Notes: generated by a model from the letters alone, not told the origin. DNA of 64,000 nt from an uncultured Bacteroidales bacterium (GCA_903945175.1 CAJAUM010000098.1:1-64000); one strand, 5' to 3'. Shown: positions 16,137 through 25,635, counted from the first letter of the stretch. Numbers and translations are program-made.

Positions 16137-18961
16137 GATTTGATGATTTTTTTAACAACCACTGATTTTCCATCATTCAGCTTCAGGTAATACACCCCTG
16201 CTGGAAGTTCGCCCAATGGGAGCGATAATAGTTGATTTCCGCCGTAAATGGCTTTATCGGGATAGGTTTTGACCAGCATTCCGGCATTCGAATACAGCGC
16301 TATTTTCAGTTGAACCGATTTTGTTGAGGTGATCTCCACCCGTGCAATATCCTGAACAGGATTGGGGAAGATATTTCCTACCCTGAATGCATCACTCCCC
16401 GGCAATTCGTCAATGGATGCAGATGGATCAAAGTAGGCGCTGTAAACGCCATTTCCATGGGTTCCGATGGCAATAAAACCATCGGTCTGGCGGGCATCAA
16501 TGTCATCGACAATCACATTCCCGATGGTTGTAGCGCCTTCTTTAACCCACACGGTGGAATCTCCTTTTAGTTCCCTGGTGGAGAACAATCCGGAGGAGGT
16601 ACCTGCAAAAACGATTTTTTTACCCTGGAACATCAGCTTTTTCGTGCAGCGAATGGAGGGTCCGTTTCCCGATCCATCGGGGAATTCTTCGAGGTTTCCT
16701 CCTACAGTCGCCCACGTTGTACCCCCGTCGCTGGTATGAAACAGGCTTTGAACGCCATAGTTTGAAAAAGTCACCATCACCCGGTCTGCATTATCCGGAT
16801 CAATGTCAATAAAGGCAACAAACGCGTTGACAGGAAAATCAGTTCCGGTAATGTTCACCGGGATGGGGTTCCCCGTGTTGGCATTATCCATCCGGTAAAC
16901 TTTACCCAGGTTGGTTCCATAATAGAGGCGGTTCGCAGGTAGTGTCGATACAGCGATGTAACTGATTTCGGAGGCGCTGCCGACATCCACATTGCTCAGA
17001 TGACTCCAGCCTGCATTCCGCATGCCGGTGTCGTAGGCCGCAGCCTTCATGTTGTCTTTACGCCAGATGCTGGTAATGGTGGGCAGATAGAATGTCTGGT
17101 AATGAATCGGATCCAGCGCAAAGTTCTGGTAAAACGGGAAAAGGGAGTTGAAGCCCATTATCGGGTCGATATATTTCAACAGGGTATCCGGAAGTTGCGG
17201 GAAGATGTCGACGGCATGCATCGCATTGTCAAACCGGGATGTCCAGATGTTCCCGCTGTAGGCTGAGATGACGCAGTATTCCCAGCCGGGCGCAACGCAG
17301 GCGGCGAATCCGTCATAACATATGTCGATGTTGAACCAGAATTCACCAGGATTATCGGTGACGGTGTAGTACCAGTTGTTATCCTGCAACCCGCCTAAGA
17401 TCCAATCTTCCCCTTGTGAACCGTGATCGATGGCAACGCTGTAGAACTGGGTGGTGGTCAGTTTTTTATTCATCCGTTGCCATGTCGCCTGACTACTGTC
17501 GGCCATGCAGTTGTCGATCCGGTAAATGCCGCCGTCATTCGCCGTGAACATTTTTGCCGGATCCGATGGAAGGAAGGTGATCCCGTGCTGGTCGGGATGA
17601 AGCTGGTGCAGTGAGTCCATATCATAAGGATACCCGCCGATGTAGGTGGTCGCCAGGCTGTCGGCAAAGCCGTTATCCGACCGGTGCAGATTCATTCCGC
17701 CGAGGAAGACCACATTCTCATCATCAGGTTTGACGCCCATGGCAAAACAGTACCCGCCATAAACAACGAAGGAAAACGGGAAACTGCTGGTGTTACCGTT
17801 GCCCGCTCCCGGAATTCCGTTGGTCCGGTTTTCCCATGAAGCGGAACCTGTGGCAGGGTTCCATGTCATTTTCCAGAAAGTGTTCACCGAATTGGAATAC
17901 CCTCCGAAAGGATTGATTTCCGAAGATTGCGATTCCGTAAAAACATACAAGACATTTTCATTCGATGGCGCCAGGGCCAGACGGGTTACCCGGTTATCTT
18001 GCGGGAAGCCCGCCGGGGTGACCTGTACCCAGTCAATTCCGTTAACCGATCTCCAGATCCCGGCCTTTCCGGGAGGCTGAACCGAAAAGCAGAAACTGCT
18101 GAGCGCTGCATAAATGACGCCGTCGGAGGTGATGGCGAGGTCGGTGGCGAAGGATTTATTTACAAGGTCTCCCAGTACCACCTCCCAGTTCATTCCCCCG
18201 TCCTCCGAACGCATGATGGCGCCGTAACAGGCAGCATATACAATATCTTTGTCCGCCCTGACGGGGTCGGTAACGATGCGCCATACCCCCTGGAAAATTT
18301 CCTGAAGGGCGGCCGGCGAACCGCCCTGGGTAGAGGCCAGGGGTTGCCAGGAGGCCCCATTGTCGGTCGACTTGAAAATTCCATTGCCAATCCCGATGGT
18401 CCGGGCATTGGTACTGATGTTCCGGTCGGTTGTGCTGAGCATTTCCCCGGTGCCATAATACCATGTGTGATGTTTCCCCGGCCGTTTGTCCTGCGCGAGA
18501 CAGGTGGCGCTTTGTTCTGCGTCGGGACTGGTGGTCTTGCGCCAGATTTGGCCGGGGCCCGACGTTTCCCACATTCCCCCGGAAGCGCTGCCAGCCAAAA
18601 GGTGGTTCTCATCATCCACGTCGATGGCAATGCAGAGCATCCGTCCACCGATATTGTTGGGCCCGCGCCAGCTCCATGGCTGGCCCGCTCCATCCGAAAG
18701 CGCCGGCAACGTTGCAACATAGGCGAGTTCGCGCGCGCGGATCCCCGGGGGGATATTCCCCGTTTGAGGATTCCTGAGCTGCATAAATTGATGACTGGCT
18801 TGCATGGCCAATCGCCCGGTTTTCGACATTTTTTTCTGAACCTTCGGAGAGGCGGATTCGCTGTTGGCTATTCCCGTTGAAAGAGAGTTTTGATACACAA
18901 GAAAGCCTGCCAGGAGCGCAATGGATCCTGCAAAAAGCAGTTGTAAATAGAACTTTTTCAT
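16133..18961 (-). CDS. Large T9SS cargo with BNR/sortilin-like propeller
   Basis: A 942-residue secreted protein. After a signal-anchor-like N-terminus come many BNR/Asp-box motifs (STDNGASWQP, SEDGGMNWEV, TSDGGTTWAT) typical of VPS10/sortilin- and sialidase-like beta-propellers. Then a C-terminal sorting domain: NIFPNPVQDIARVEI ... LPAGVYYLKL ... VVVKKIIKS. Asp-box propellers include glycoside hydrolases, but no catalytic residues could be placed, so binding or structural roles are equally possible. This gene is GC-richer than the AT-rich T9SS genes at 3.5-9 kb. It is followed by a coupled metallophosphoesterase and preceded by a PAP2 phosphatase three bases away. Confidence 0.85.
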   Translation of the reverse strand: MKKFYLQLLFAGSIALLAGFLVYQNSLSTGIANSESASPKVQKKMSKTGRLAMQASHQFMQLRNPQTGNIPPGIRARELAYVATLPALSDGAGQPWSWRGPNNIGGRMLCIAIDVDDENHLLAGSASGGMWETSGPGQIWRKTTSPDAEQSATCLAQDKRPGKHHTWYYGTGEMLSTTDRNISTNARTIGIGNGIFKSTDNGASWQPLASTQGGSPAALQEIFQGVWRIVTDPVRADKDIVYAACYGAIMRSEDGGMNWEVVLGDLVNKSFATDLAITSDGVIYAALSSFCFSVQPPGKAGIWRSVNGIDWVQVTPAGFPQDNRVTRLALAPSNENVLYVFTESQSSEINPFGGYSNSVNTFWKMTWNPATGSASWENRTNGIPGAGNGNTSSFPFSFVVYGGYCFAMGVKPDDENVVFLGGMNLHRSDNGFADSLATTYIGGYPYDMDSLHQLHPDQHGITFLPSDPAKMFTANDGGIYRIDNCMADSSQATWQRMNKKLTTTQFYSVAIDHGSQGEDWILGGLQDNNWYYTVTDNPGEFWFNIDICYDGFAACVAPGWEYCVISAYSGNIWTSRFDNAMHAVDIFPQLPDTLLKYIDPIMGFNSLFPFYQNFALDPIHYQTFYLPTITSIWRKDNMKAAAYDTGMRNAGWSHLSNVDVGSASEISYIAVSTLPANRLYYGTNLGKVYRMDNANTGNPIPVNITGTDFPVNAFVAFIDIDPDNADRVMVTFSNYGVQSLFHTSDGGTTWATVGGNLEEFPDGSGNGPSIRCTKKLMFQGKKIVFAGTSSGLFSTRELKGDSTVWVKEGATTIGNVIVDDIDARQTDGFIAIGTHGNGVYSAYFDPSASIDELPGSDAFRVGNIFPNPVQDIARVEITSTKSVQLKIALYSNAGMLVKTYPDKAIYGGNQLLSLPLGELPAGVYYLKLNDGKSVVVKKIIKS

Positions 18962-18964
18962 GAT

Positions 18965-19504
18965 TTAAACCATTCGTTTATTTCGTTTGAAAATCCAGGG
19001 TACAACCCAGCCTATAAACGATCCGATCAGTATCCCCGCCATGACATCGGTGGGATAATGTACACCCAGGGCCATCCTGGAATAGGCTACCAACAGGGCC
19101 CAAATATAGATCGGGATGATAATTTTTTTTCTTGGGAAGAGGCATGAAAAGGCGGCTGCCAGCGCAAAGGCTTCGATCGTATGACCGGATGGGAAGGAGG
19201 AATCACCCCCGGTAGATAATTTTTCAATGTACGCATAGGTGATAAATGGCCGCTCGCGGTCGATTAAATACTTCAGCCCCTGGCTTACAAGCGGTACCAT
19301 GATCAAGGTAACAGCGATCACAATGAACTTCATGCGCATGGGCCTTGATTTCAGGGCAATGGAAATTACCAGGATGATCAATACAATTGACACACTTAAA
19401 AAGGTGGTGGTGTTGGATATAAACTGCAAAACCGGGGTTGACCAGGGGAGGGAATGGTCCTGTAACCAGCTCAGCAGTGCGATATCCAAGGTTGAAATCA
19501 TCAA
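18965..19504 (-). CDS. PAP2-family membrane phosphatase
   Basis: A 179-residue protein with five to six membrane segments and the three PAP2 motifs: KYLIDRERPF (KxxxxxxRP), SFPSGHT (PSGH) and SRMALGVHYPTDV (SRxxxxxHxxxD). Members dephosphorylate lipid phosphates such as undecaprenyl pyrophosphate or phosphatidate on the outer face of the inner membrane. Which substrate applies is not visible. It stops three bases before the start of the large T9SS gene and probably heads that transcription unit. Confidence 0.88.
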   Translation of the reverse strand: MMISTLDIALLSWLQDHSLPWSTPVLQFISNTTTFLSVSIVLIILVISIALKSRPMRMKFIVIAVTLIMVPLVSQGLKYLIDRERPFITYAYIEKLSTGGDSSFPSGHTIEAFALAAAFSCLFPRKKIIIPIYIWALLVAYSRMALGVHYPTDVMAGILIGSFIGWVVPWIFKRNKRMV

Positions 19505-19570
19505 ATTCAGGATTTTTTAATTATCTGTTCATCCATGCATGATCTTCTTTGCAAGTTTAATAAATGTTTT

Positions 19571-20386
19571 TCACAGTCGCCTGATCGAAAAAATATTCCA
19601 TCCGTTTTCCTTCGCCATCTGCATGGCCGGCTGTTTCTGCATGATGGCGCCTCCCCAGTAGTTGTGATCGTACACATGCGGATTCTCAAACCAATTTTCA
19701 ATATGCATGGTTAGTCCAAAACGCACTTGCTCATTGGCTGCCATGGTAAAGGAAGAACCTGGTAAAGTCACTGTAAAATAATTCTGAACAAAGGAATAGA
19801 TCGAATCAACATTGTAGTCGTTGCCCTTGTAAAGTTGACCGATCCCAAGATGGAAATTGAAGGGCATGAGCAACCCGGTGGGAGCCAGCCATTTGCCATT
19901 CATCATCATGTAATGATAACCTCCCCCCAATACCGCCGGCCATCCCATGATGGCTTCCGGCGGGTTAAGGAACCTGTTGGATTTGTTTTTAGCCTCAGAA
20001 ATCCCGAAGATGAAATTGATTGAATCGTACGATCCCGCAGGTATTTTGTCGGGAAATATCAGCGTTTTTGTACCTGCAATATCTTCATCAATATAAAAGA
20101 TATCCTTCACCTCCCCGATTACCTTCTTTGTGCCATTGGGACCCCAAAAGGTAATGTCGGAGATGAAATAGATCAAATCGGTGATCAGATATGCATTCCC
20201 GGCTGCATTGGTGTAAATCAGCTCATTTCGCGTGAGTGGCTTGTCATCCACCTGATGTTCAATGTAAAATGCAACTGTTCCGCCAGGGGTTTCCGGAATG
20301 GGAGCATCCTCCTTCCTGCATCCGGCAAAAAGAAACAACCACAGCAATGCAACAGATGAACAGACGAAAAATGCACCCTTTATCAT
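19571..20386 (-). CDS. MbnP-like copper-binding lipoprotein
   Basis: A 271-residue lipoprotein (lipobox LFAGC). The beta-sandwich pattern with TDLIYFISDI, SINFIFGISE and PFNFHLGIGQ fits the MbnP family, periplasmic or surface proteins associated with copper acquisition and binding through a modified tryptophan in MbnP of methanotrophs. The usual partner, a MbnH/MauG-type di-haem protein, is not in the window, so the tryptophan modification cannot be assumed. The His- and Met-rich stretch YHYMMMNGKW could bind metal. A -7 promoter box lies 36 bases upstream. Confidence 0.72.
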   Translation of the reverse strand: MIKGAFFVCSSVALLWLFLFAGCRKEDAPIPETPGGTVAFYIEHQVDDKPLTRNELIYTNAAGNAYLITDLIYFISDITFWGPNGTKKVIGEVKDIFYIDEDIAGTKTLIFPDKIPAGSYDSINFIFGISEAKNKSNRFLNPPEAIMGWPAVLGGGYHYMMMNGKWLAPTGLLMPFNFHLGIGQLYKGNDYNVDSIYSFVQNYFTVTLPGSSFTMAANEQVRFGLTMHIENWFENPHVYDHNYWGGAIMQKQPAMQMAKENGWNIFSIRRL

Positions 20387-20421
20387 ACACCTGATCTTTT
20401 TTCCCGATTTCAGCGTACTTT

Positions 20422-20429
20422 CAAAGGTA
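20422..20429 (-). promoter_or_regulatory. -7 promoter element
   Basis: TACCTTTG on the minus strand matches TAnnTTTG and lies 36 bases upstream of the MbnP-like gene. No -33 box at the right distance. Confidence 0.35.
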
Positions 20430-20449
20430 CAAAAATAGTCCTTACCAGA

Positions 20450-20821
20450 TTATTTTCCGGAACCTTTCCAGAGTTTGTCAATAAAACCGGTTATGCCATC
20501 CGTAATACCCTGCAATCCATTCTGACTGATATAATTAACAAGCTGGATGATCAATGGCAGCAGCAGCAGGATCAAACCAATGGCAATGACCAAAATCACG
20601 ATAACTGCAATAATCGCGTATAGCCTCAGCTGTTTGTTGTTTTTGATCTTATCCAGGATAGCCATCCATCTGGCATAATCGTCATTTCTATGATCCGAAT
20701 GGCGTGAATCATGTGAATCATGCGAATCATGCGAATATCTGTGATCTCCATGGCCATAATGCTGATTGTAGTTGCTGCCATGATGGCTGCGCTTGTTTTC
20801 AAAAAAATCATCGAATCCCAT
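20450..20821 (-). CDS. His/Asp-rich single-pass membrane protein
   Basis: A 123-residue protein. The N-terminal ~55 residues are extremely rich in His, Asp, Ser and Arg, including a tandem HDSHDSHDSRHSDHR, which could bind metal ions. A long hydrophobic segment (about residues 65-90) and an amphipathic C-terminus follow. The ATG at 20821 was preferred to the upstream in-frame start at 20863 because the protein then begins MGFDDFFENK without an odd hydrophobic leader. The neighbouring MbnP-like protein fits a metal theme. Family unknown. Confidence 0.6.
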   Translation of the reverse strand: MGFDDFFENKRSHHGSNYNQHYGHGDHRYSHDSHDSHDSRHSDHRNDDYARWMAILDKIKNNKQLRLYAIIAVIVILVIAIGLILLLLPLIIQLVNYISQNGLQGITDGITGFIDKLWKGSGK

Positions 20822-20897
20822 AATAATTGTATTAACGAAATGAATAAACACCATTGTCGCCAATGGTTGAATAAAAAAAAGAATCGTGTAAATTATT

Positions 20898-21206
20898 TCA
20901 GGAATTTTTCGGCGGCTGCCAGATCAGAAGCGGGTAGGTTGGTATTAAAAAAAAATCCCGGGCGATAAAGGGTTGAATTCCCAAAGACCCGGATAAACCG
21001 ATTTCACGGGTATAAAAAAAATGGTCATCGTCTGAAGAATCAATGTCAGCACTAAAACTATCGGGCAGGGTGTTGGTATCAGAGGCAAGTTCGACCACGA
21101 CAGGGTGAACCCGGGAGTTGAAATTGGCATGGGCATGCAATCCGGTGCATAGGAGAAGTGTAGTAGCAAAGAGCATTCCGGCCAATATGTTCTGAAATCT
21201 TTTCAT
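20898..21206 (-). CDS. Small secreted hypothetical protein
   Basis: A 102-residue protein with a clear signal peptide (LLLCTGLHAHA) and a short acidic mature part (ADIDSSDDDHFFY). No sorting domain or lipobox. A -7 promoter box lies eight bases upstream of the ATG. I do not recognise the family. Confidence 0.5.
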   Translation of the reverse strand: MKRFQNILAGMLFATTLLLCTGLHAHANFNSRVHPVVVELASDTNTLPDSFSADIDSSDDDHFFYTREIGLSGSLGIQPFIARDFFLIPTYPLLIWQPPKNS

Positions 21207-21213
21207 CCGGATG

Positions 21214-21221
21214 CAAAGGTA
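21214..21221 (-). promoter_or_regulatory. -7 promoter element
   Basis: TACCTTTG on the minus strand, directly upstream of the small secreted protein, giving a nearly leaderless transcript. Confidence 0.35.
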
Positions 21222-21266
21222 ACATTATATGCGCAATTTTCAATTTCACCGGAGCCTAGTTTCCTG

Positions 21267-21274
21267 TACCTTTG
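21267..21274 (+). promoter_or_regulatory. -7 promoter element
   Basis: TACCTTTG on the plus strand, 55 bases upstream of the M1 peptidase start and divergent from the element at 21214-21221. Confidence 0.35.
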
Positions 21275-21329
21275 TAAGATTATTGTTTGTTACAGATATG
21301 ATCATTACACGGAACTTAATGGGTATCAG

Positions 21330-23252
21330 GTGAAAAAGTCAATCTTTGTTTTGATGCTTCTTATTTCGGGCCTCCTTCATGGCCAGGGAAACTTCCATCC
21401 CGATGACCTGGAGGCCATCGTAACTGCAGAAAAGGCATCCCATGCAGGCAAACTTTACCCGCAGCCCCGGAGCGCTTCACAAGGGTACGATGTATCGTAT
21501 TACCGCTGCAACTGGAAGTTAGATCCTGCCATAAAGTATATATCCGGAAGAATAACCACCTACTTCAAACCGACAGAATCAGCCCTTGATTCAATCGATT
21601 TCAACCTGAACAATGTGCTCACCGTCGATTCCGTTCTCTATCACCATCAGCCCCTCCCCTTCAACCATGCAGCTGATCTGCTAACCATTGCATTCCCTTC
21701 CACCCTGGAACAAAACATCACCGACTCTGTCACTGTGTATTACCAGGGAATCCCGCCGGATGACGAATGGGGTTATTTTGTACAAAGCAACCACAATGGG
21801 ACCCCTATAATATGGACCCTTTCTGAGCCTTACGGAGCGCGTAACTGGTGGCCCTGTAATGACGGGCTGACCGACAAGGCCGACTCCCTGGATATTTTTG
21901 TGAGAACCCCTTCTGCCTACAAAGCGGCCAGCAACGGGATCCTGGCCGAGGTTACCTTTGATGGAAACGACAAGATATTCCACTGGAAGCACCGTTACCC
22001 GATTGCAACCTATCTCATATGCCTGGCTGTCACCAATTATGCCGAATATTCGCATAAGGTTCCGTTTGGAGGAGATACCCTTGAAGTGCAAAATTTTGTT
22101 TATCCCGAGGATTCCCTTACAATCGCAGGGCAAACAGCGGTCATTGTCCCGTTGATCCAGTTGTTTGACACCCTCTTCGGGGTGTATCCTTTCCAGAATG
22201 AAAAATATGGTCATGTACAGTTTGGATGGGGAGGCGGCATGGAACATCAAACCATGACCTTTGTGGGATCGTTTGGGTTTGAACTGCTCACCCATGAACT
22301 CGCACACAGCTGGTTCGGGAATAAGGTAACCTGCGGGAGTTGGGCCGATATCTGGGTAAATGAAGGGACCGCCACCTATCTCTCAGGGCTCGCCTATGAA
22401 CATCTTTTACCCGAATGGTGGCTGCAATTTAAAAAAGTAAGGATCAACAGCATTATTTCAAAACCGGGAGGATCGGTGTGGTGTGATGATACGCTGAATG
22501 TTGACCGGATTTTTGACGGAAGGCTTTCCTATGCCAAAGGAGCCATGATTCTCAATCAGCTGAGGTGGATCATCGGCGATTCGGCATTTTTTTCCGCATT
22601 AAACAACTACCTCAGCGACCTGCATTGTGCCTATGGATTTGCACGCACCCGTGAAATAAAATCACATTTTGAAGCATCAAGCGGCCGGGATCTGACCTGG
22701 TATTTCGATGACTGGTACACCGGACAAGGCTTCCCGTCGTACCAGATTTACTGGCGTCAGGAGGGAAGCGAGGTGAACTTCACCATCAATCAAACCCAAT
22801 CGCATCCTGCTGTGTCCTATTTTGAGTTGCCGGTTCCCCTGTTGTTTAAAAATCAATCGCAGGATACCCTGATACGTTTTTTCAATTCATTTTCGGGAGA
22901 ATCATTTGCTGCATCCATCCCGTTTAAAATTGATACCATCCTCATTGATCCGGCCTATTGGCTGATTTCAGGAAATAACATCTCCTCTGATGTCGTTGAA
23001 TTTGATGTTCCGGATGCAACAATGATCTATCCGAATCCTGCGTTTGAATACATAACCGTGTCTCTGAATGATCGCACATACAATTTTCCCTTCATCATCG
23101 TTGCTATGGATGGAACTTCCGTGAAACAAGGGTCGATCTCACAATCCATGAACAGGATCGATGTCAGGTCGTTGTCACCTGGCCTCTACTCCCTGGTGAT
23201 TACAGGCAAGGATCGTTCATACATGCGTACCTTTATTAAAAATCGGGAATGA
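21330..23252 (+). CDS. M1-family aminopeptidase with T9SS sorting domain
   Basis: A 640-residue zinc metallopeptidase. It has a signal peptide (LLHGQG), the M1 N-terminal beta domain, the substrate motif WGGGMEHQ (GGMEN variant) and the zinc site HELAHSWFGN followed by WVNEGTATY (HExxH...E). The C-terminal sorting domain is MIYPNPAFEYITV ... LSPGLYSLVI. It would cleave N-terminal residues from peptides outside the cell. The start is GTG 21330; no in-frame ATG gives a signal peptide. The protein lacks the large C-terminal helical domain of PepN, as is usual for secreted Bacteroidota members. Confidence 0.9.
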   Translation: MKKSIFVLMLLISGLLHGQGNFHPDDLEAIVTAEKASHAGKLYPQPRSASQGYDVSYYRCNWKLDPAIKYISGRITTYFKPTESALDSIDFNLNNVLTVDSVLYHHQPLPFNHAADLLTIAFPSTLEQNITDSVTVYYQGIPPDDEWGYFVQSNHNGTPIIWTLSEPYGARNWWPCNDGLTDKADSLDIFVRTPSAYKAASNGILAEVTFDGNDKIFHWKHRYPIATYLICLAVTNYAEYSHKVPFGGDTLEVQNFVYPEDSLTIAGQTAVIVPLIQLFDTLFGVYPFQNEKYGHVQFGWGGGMEHQTMTFVGSFGFELLTHELAHSWFGNKVTCGSWADIWVNEGTATYLSGLAYEHLLPEWWLQFKKVRINSIISKPGGSVWCDDTLNVDRIFDGRLSYAKGAMILNQLRWIIGDSAFFSALNNYLSDLHCAYGFARTREIKSHFEASSGRDLTWYFDDWYTGQGFPSYQIYWRQEGSEVNFTINQTQSHPAVSYFELPVPLLFKNQSQDTLIRFFNSFSGESFAASIPFKIDTILIDPAYWLISGNNISSDVVEFDVPDATMIYPNPAFEYITVSLNDRTYNFPFIIVAMDGTSVKQGSISQSMNRIDVRSLSPGLYSLVITGKDRSYMRTFIKNRE

Positions 23253-23435
23253 TAATAAAATATTGTTTTAGGTCAGGCAACCTTTTGATCATGGATGCAT
23301 CTATCTGTATATAATTCCAAATTAAACCCTGCGACGCTTGAATTAAATCTACCTCCTATTCTTTAATGGATCCACAAAGATCGGGACGCGATGCCAAAAT
23401 GCGATAATCCAGGTAAAACTAAAAACCACTTTAAC

Positions 23436-24620
23436 ATGAAACGAATCCTGTTTATGATGCTGCTCATTACAGCAGCGCTAAGTTCCTGTAACAAGGATAA
23501 AACAACAGACCCTGCAGCAGATCAATCTTCGGGCAGCAACCTGCCGCTTAAAGCCGTAACGTATGTATCTGACAATTATCCGGATGCCACCATCGATTAT
23601 TATTTCAAAATAACCAATGGTGCTGCCGACTATCTGGTAACCCTGACTACAACTGAAGAGCTGGCATTCAATAAAACCGGCGATTTCCTGGGTATGGGCG
23701 AAAATTTCAAGGATGGAAAACATGGCGATTCAATCCCCTGTGATTCAATCCATGGCGGTGGACACCATGGCGGTGGCATTCCCATCGATTCCCTGCCTGT
23801 GATTCTGAAAGATTATGTCGCTGCCAACTATGCCGGGTATTTGATCCGTCGTGCCAATTTCGACAGTCTGTGTTTCAATGGCGTGGTGATTGGCGTCATG
23901 CTTTTCCAACCGGGATCAGTGCCAGTGAAACTCTATTTTGCAACTACGGGTGAATTTCTGATGCAGGCTAACCGTATCCGGTATGCTGACATTCCGCAGA
24001 CAGTGAAAGATTATATCACAGCAAATTATGCAAACTTTCGTGCCACCCCAATAGCTGAAAAACTAACCCTTGCCGATAACAGCATTCAATATATCGTCTT
24101 CCTGCACATGGGCCCGACCAGGAAAAGTGTACGGGTCGATGCAGCCGGCGCCTTTATTTGTGAACAAACCGGATTCCACCACGGAGGACATGGCGGCCCC
24201 GGCCCTGGTTGTCCCCCTGGCGGAGGCATCCCCATCGACTCCCTGCCGGCTTCCATTCAGACTTATGTTAGTGGCAACTACGCCGGTTATTTTATCCGAC
24301 ATGCCAGATACGACAGTCTTTGTGTGAATGGATTGGTATTTGAAGTACGAATTGATAAGCCACATGTTCCACCCATTGATCTCTATTTCGATATGTCGGG
24401 TACATTTCTGATGAAGGCCGACCTGATCCGATATTTTGATCTCCCCCTGACCGTGAGGGAATTCCTCATTGCAACCTATCCCGGATTTTTCGTTTTTGAG
24501 ATCCCTAAAAAGATGACACTTGCCGACGGAAGTGTGCAGTATAAAGTCAATCTGAGCAAACACCATGCAAAGAAAATCGTATGGTTGGATGCCAATGCTG
24601 TTGTTATCTGCGAGCAATAG
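23436..24620 (+). CDS. Lipoprotein with duplicated PepSY-like domains
   Basis: A 394-residue lipoprotein (lipobox ALSSC). It carries an N-terminal PepSY-like unit and then two ~130-residue copies of a two-PepSY-like block. Each begins GIPIDSLP, continues with an NYAGY(L/F)IR segment and DSLC, and ends with KLTLAD/KMTLADGS and ICEQ. The copies are joined by His/Gly-rich linkers (GGGHHGGG and HHGGHGGPGPG). Such Bacteroidota PepSY-like proteins are periplasmic or surface-attached with unknown targets. The ATG at 23436 is chosen because it starts the signal peptide; the frame extends upstream without one. A terminator follows. Confidence 0.8.
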   Translation: MKRILFMMLLITAALSSCNKDKTTDPAADQSSGSNLPLKAVTYVSDNYPDATIDYYFKITNGAADYLVTLTTTEELAFNKTGDFLGMGENFKDGKHGDSIPCDSIHGGGHHGGGIPIDSLPVILKDYVAANYAGYLIRRANFDSLCFNGVVIGVMLFQPGSVPVKLYFATTGEFLMQANRIRYADIPQTVKDYITANYANFRATPIAEKLTLADNSIQYIVFLHMGPTRKSVRVDAAGAFICEQTGFHHGGHGGPGPGCPPGGGIPIDSLPASIQTYVSGNYAGYFIRHARYDSLCVNGLVFEVRIDKPHVPPIDLYFDMSGTFLMKADLIRYFDLPLTVREFLIATYPGFFVFEIPKKMTLADGSVQYKVNLSKHHAKKIVWLDANAVVICEQ

Positions 24621-24641
24621 ATTTCAGATGTTCCTGAAGAG

Positions 24642-24671
24642 AGCCGGCCCGGGAAGGACCGGCTTTTTTTA
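24642..24671 (+). terminator. Rho-independent terminator
   Basis: Stem AGCCGG (24642-24647) / CCGGCT (24659-24664) with an 11-base loop, followed by a run of seven T (eight including the last stem base). It terminates the PepSY-like gene just before the convergent aldo/keto reductase gene. Confidence 0.8.
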
Positions 24672-24674
24672 TTC

Positions 24675-25589
24675 CTATGGCAGCTCTTTTCCGGTGGAGG
24701 CGTTATAAATTTTGTACCACTGTTCAAGACTCATATCCAAATTCATGGCTTCTACGGCAAATTGAATGCGCTCAATCCTGCCGCTGCCCACCACGGGCAT
24801 GATTGAGGCCGGGTGTTTGAGCAACCAGCCATAAATCACTTTATCAACCTGATTGACATTTAGCTCCGCAGCCACCTCTTTCAGCGCAAGGGCGATTCTC
24901 TGACCTTTTTCTTCGTGCGGGTTCATAAGTCTCCCGCCAGCCATCGGTGACCAGGCCATTGGTTTTATCCTTTCCTTGAGGAAAAAATCGATGTTCCCGT
25001 TTTCAAAATGTTCGAGGCAGTAAGGCGAAATCTCCACCTGATTGGTAACGAGTTTTTGCTCCAGATAGGAGTTCAGCATATCAAACTGCATGGGGTTGAA
25101 ATTTGAAACACCAAAATGCAGTACTTTCCCATCTTTTTTCAAAATGGAAAATGCTTTTGCAACCTCTTCCGGATCAAAAAACGGCGAAGGGCGATGCAAC
25201 AGGAGCACATCGATGTAATCCGTCCCGAGGTTTTTTAAGGCGTTGTTGACCGAAGAGACGATATACCCGGAGCCATAATCGTAATATTTCAGTTTCCGGT
25301 CGGGGAACTTATCCGATATCAGATTAATCCCGCATTTGGTAACGATCTCCATCTCCTTCCGGATCCCTGGTTTGAGCTTCAGTGCATCTCCGAACAATGC
25401 TTCGCAACTATAATTTCCATAAATATCGGCATGATCAAACGTAGTCACACCCAAATCAATGACCTGTTCCGTTAATCTCAGAACATCCTGGCTGGACATA
25501 TTCCAACTGATCAACCTCATGATTCCATGGACGATCCGTGAAAACTCCAGGTTGTTTGTAAGTTTAATTCTGCTCATGCTCATAACCAA
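24675..25589 (-). CDS. Aldo/keto reductase (YdhF-like)
   Basis: A 304-residue TIM-barrel oxidoreductase. Catalytic tetrad residues are recognisable: FDHADIYGNY (Asp, Tyr), EIVTKCGI (Lys) and VLLLHRPSP (His). NADPH-binding features near the C-terminus include VVGSGRIERI. The closest well-known relative is E. coli YdhF; the physiological carbonyl substrate is unknown. In-frame starts at 25589, 25583 and 25577 are all possible; the last (MSRIKL) matches the family length best. It lies downstream of the esterase gene, 46 bases away. Confidence 0.85.
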   Translation of the reverse strand: MVMSMSRIKLTNNLEFSRIVHGIMRLISWNMSSQDVLRLTEQVIDLGVTTFDHADIYGNYSCEALFGDALKLKPGIRKEMEIVTKCGINLISDKFPDRKLKYYDYGSGYIVSSVNNALKNLGTDYIDVLLLHRPSPFFDPEEVAKAFSILKKDGKVLHFGVSNFNPMQFDMLNSYLEQKLVTNQVEISPYCLEHFENGNIDFFLKERIKPMAWSPMAGGRLMNPHEEKGQRIALALKEVAAELNVNQVDKVIYGWLLKHPASIMPVVGSGRIERIQFAVEAMNLDMSLEQWYKIYNASTGKELP

Positions 25590-25635
25590 CTGATTAAACA
25601 GGGTTGTTTTAAATCATTCTGCTGAAGGTAAATGA

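Noticed and set aside
17927-18880. Long plus-strand open frame of 317 codons
   Set aside because: It is antisense to the 942-residue T9SS gene, whose Asp-box repeats, signal and sorting domain are clearly coding. The plus-strand product is Pro/Arg/Gly-rich with no recognisable motif.
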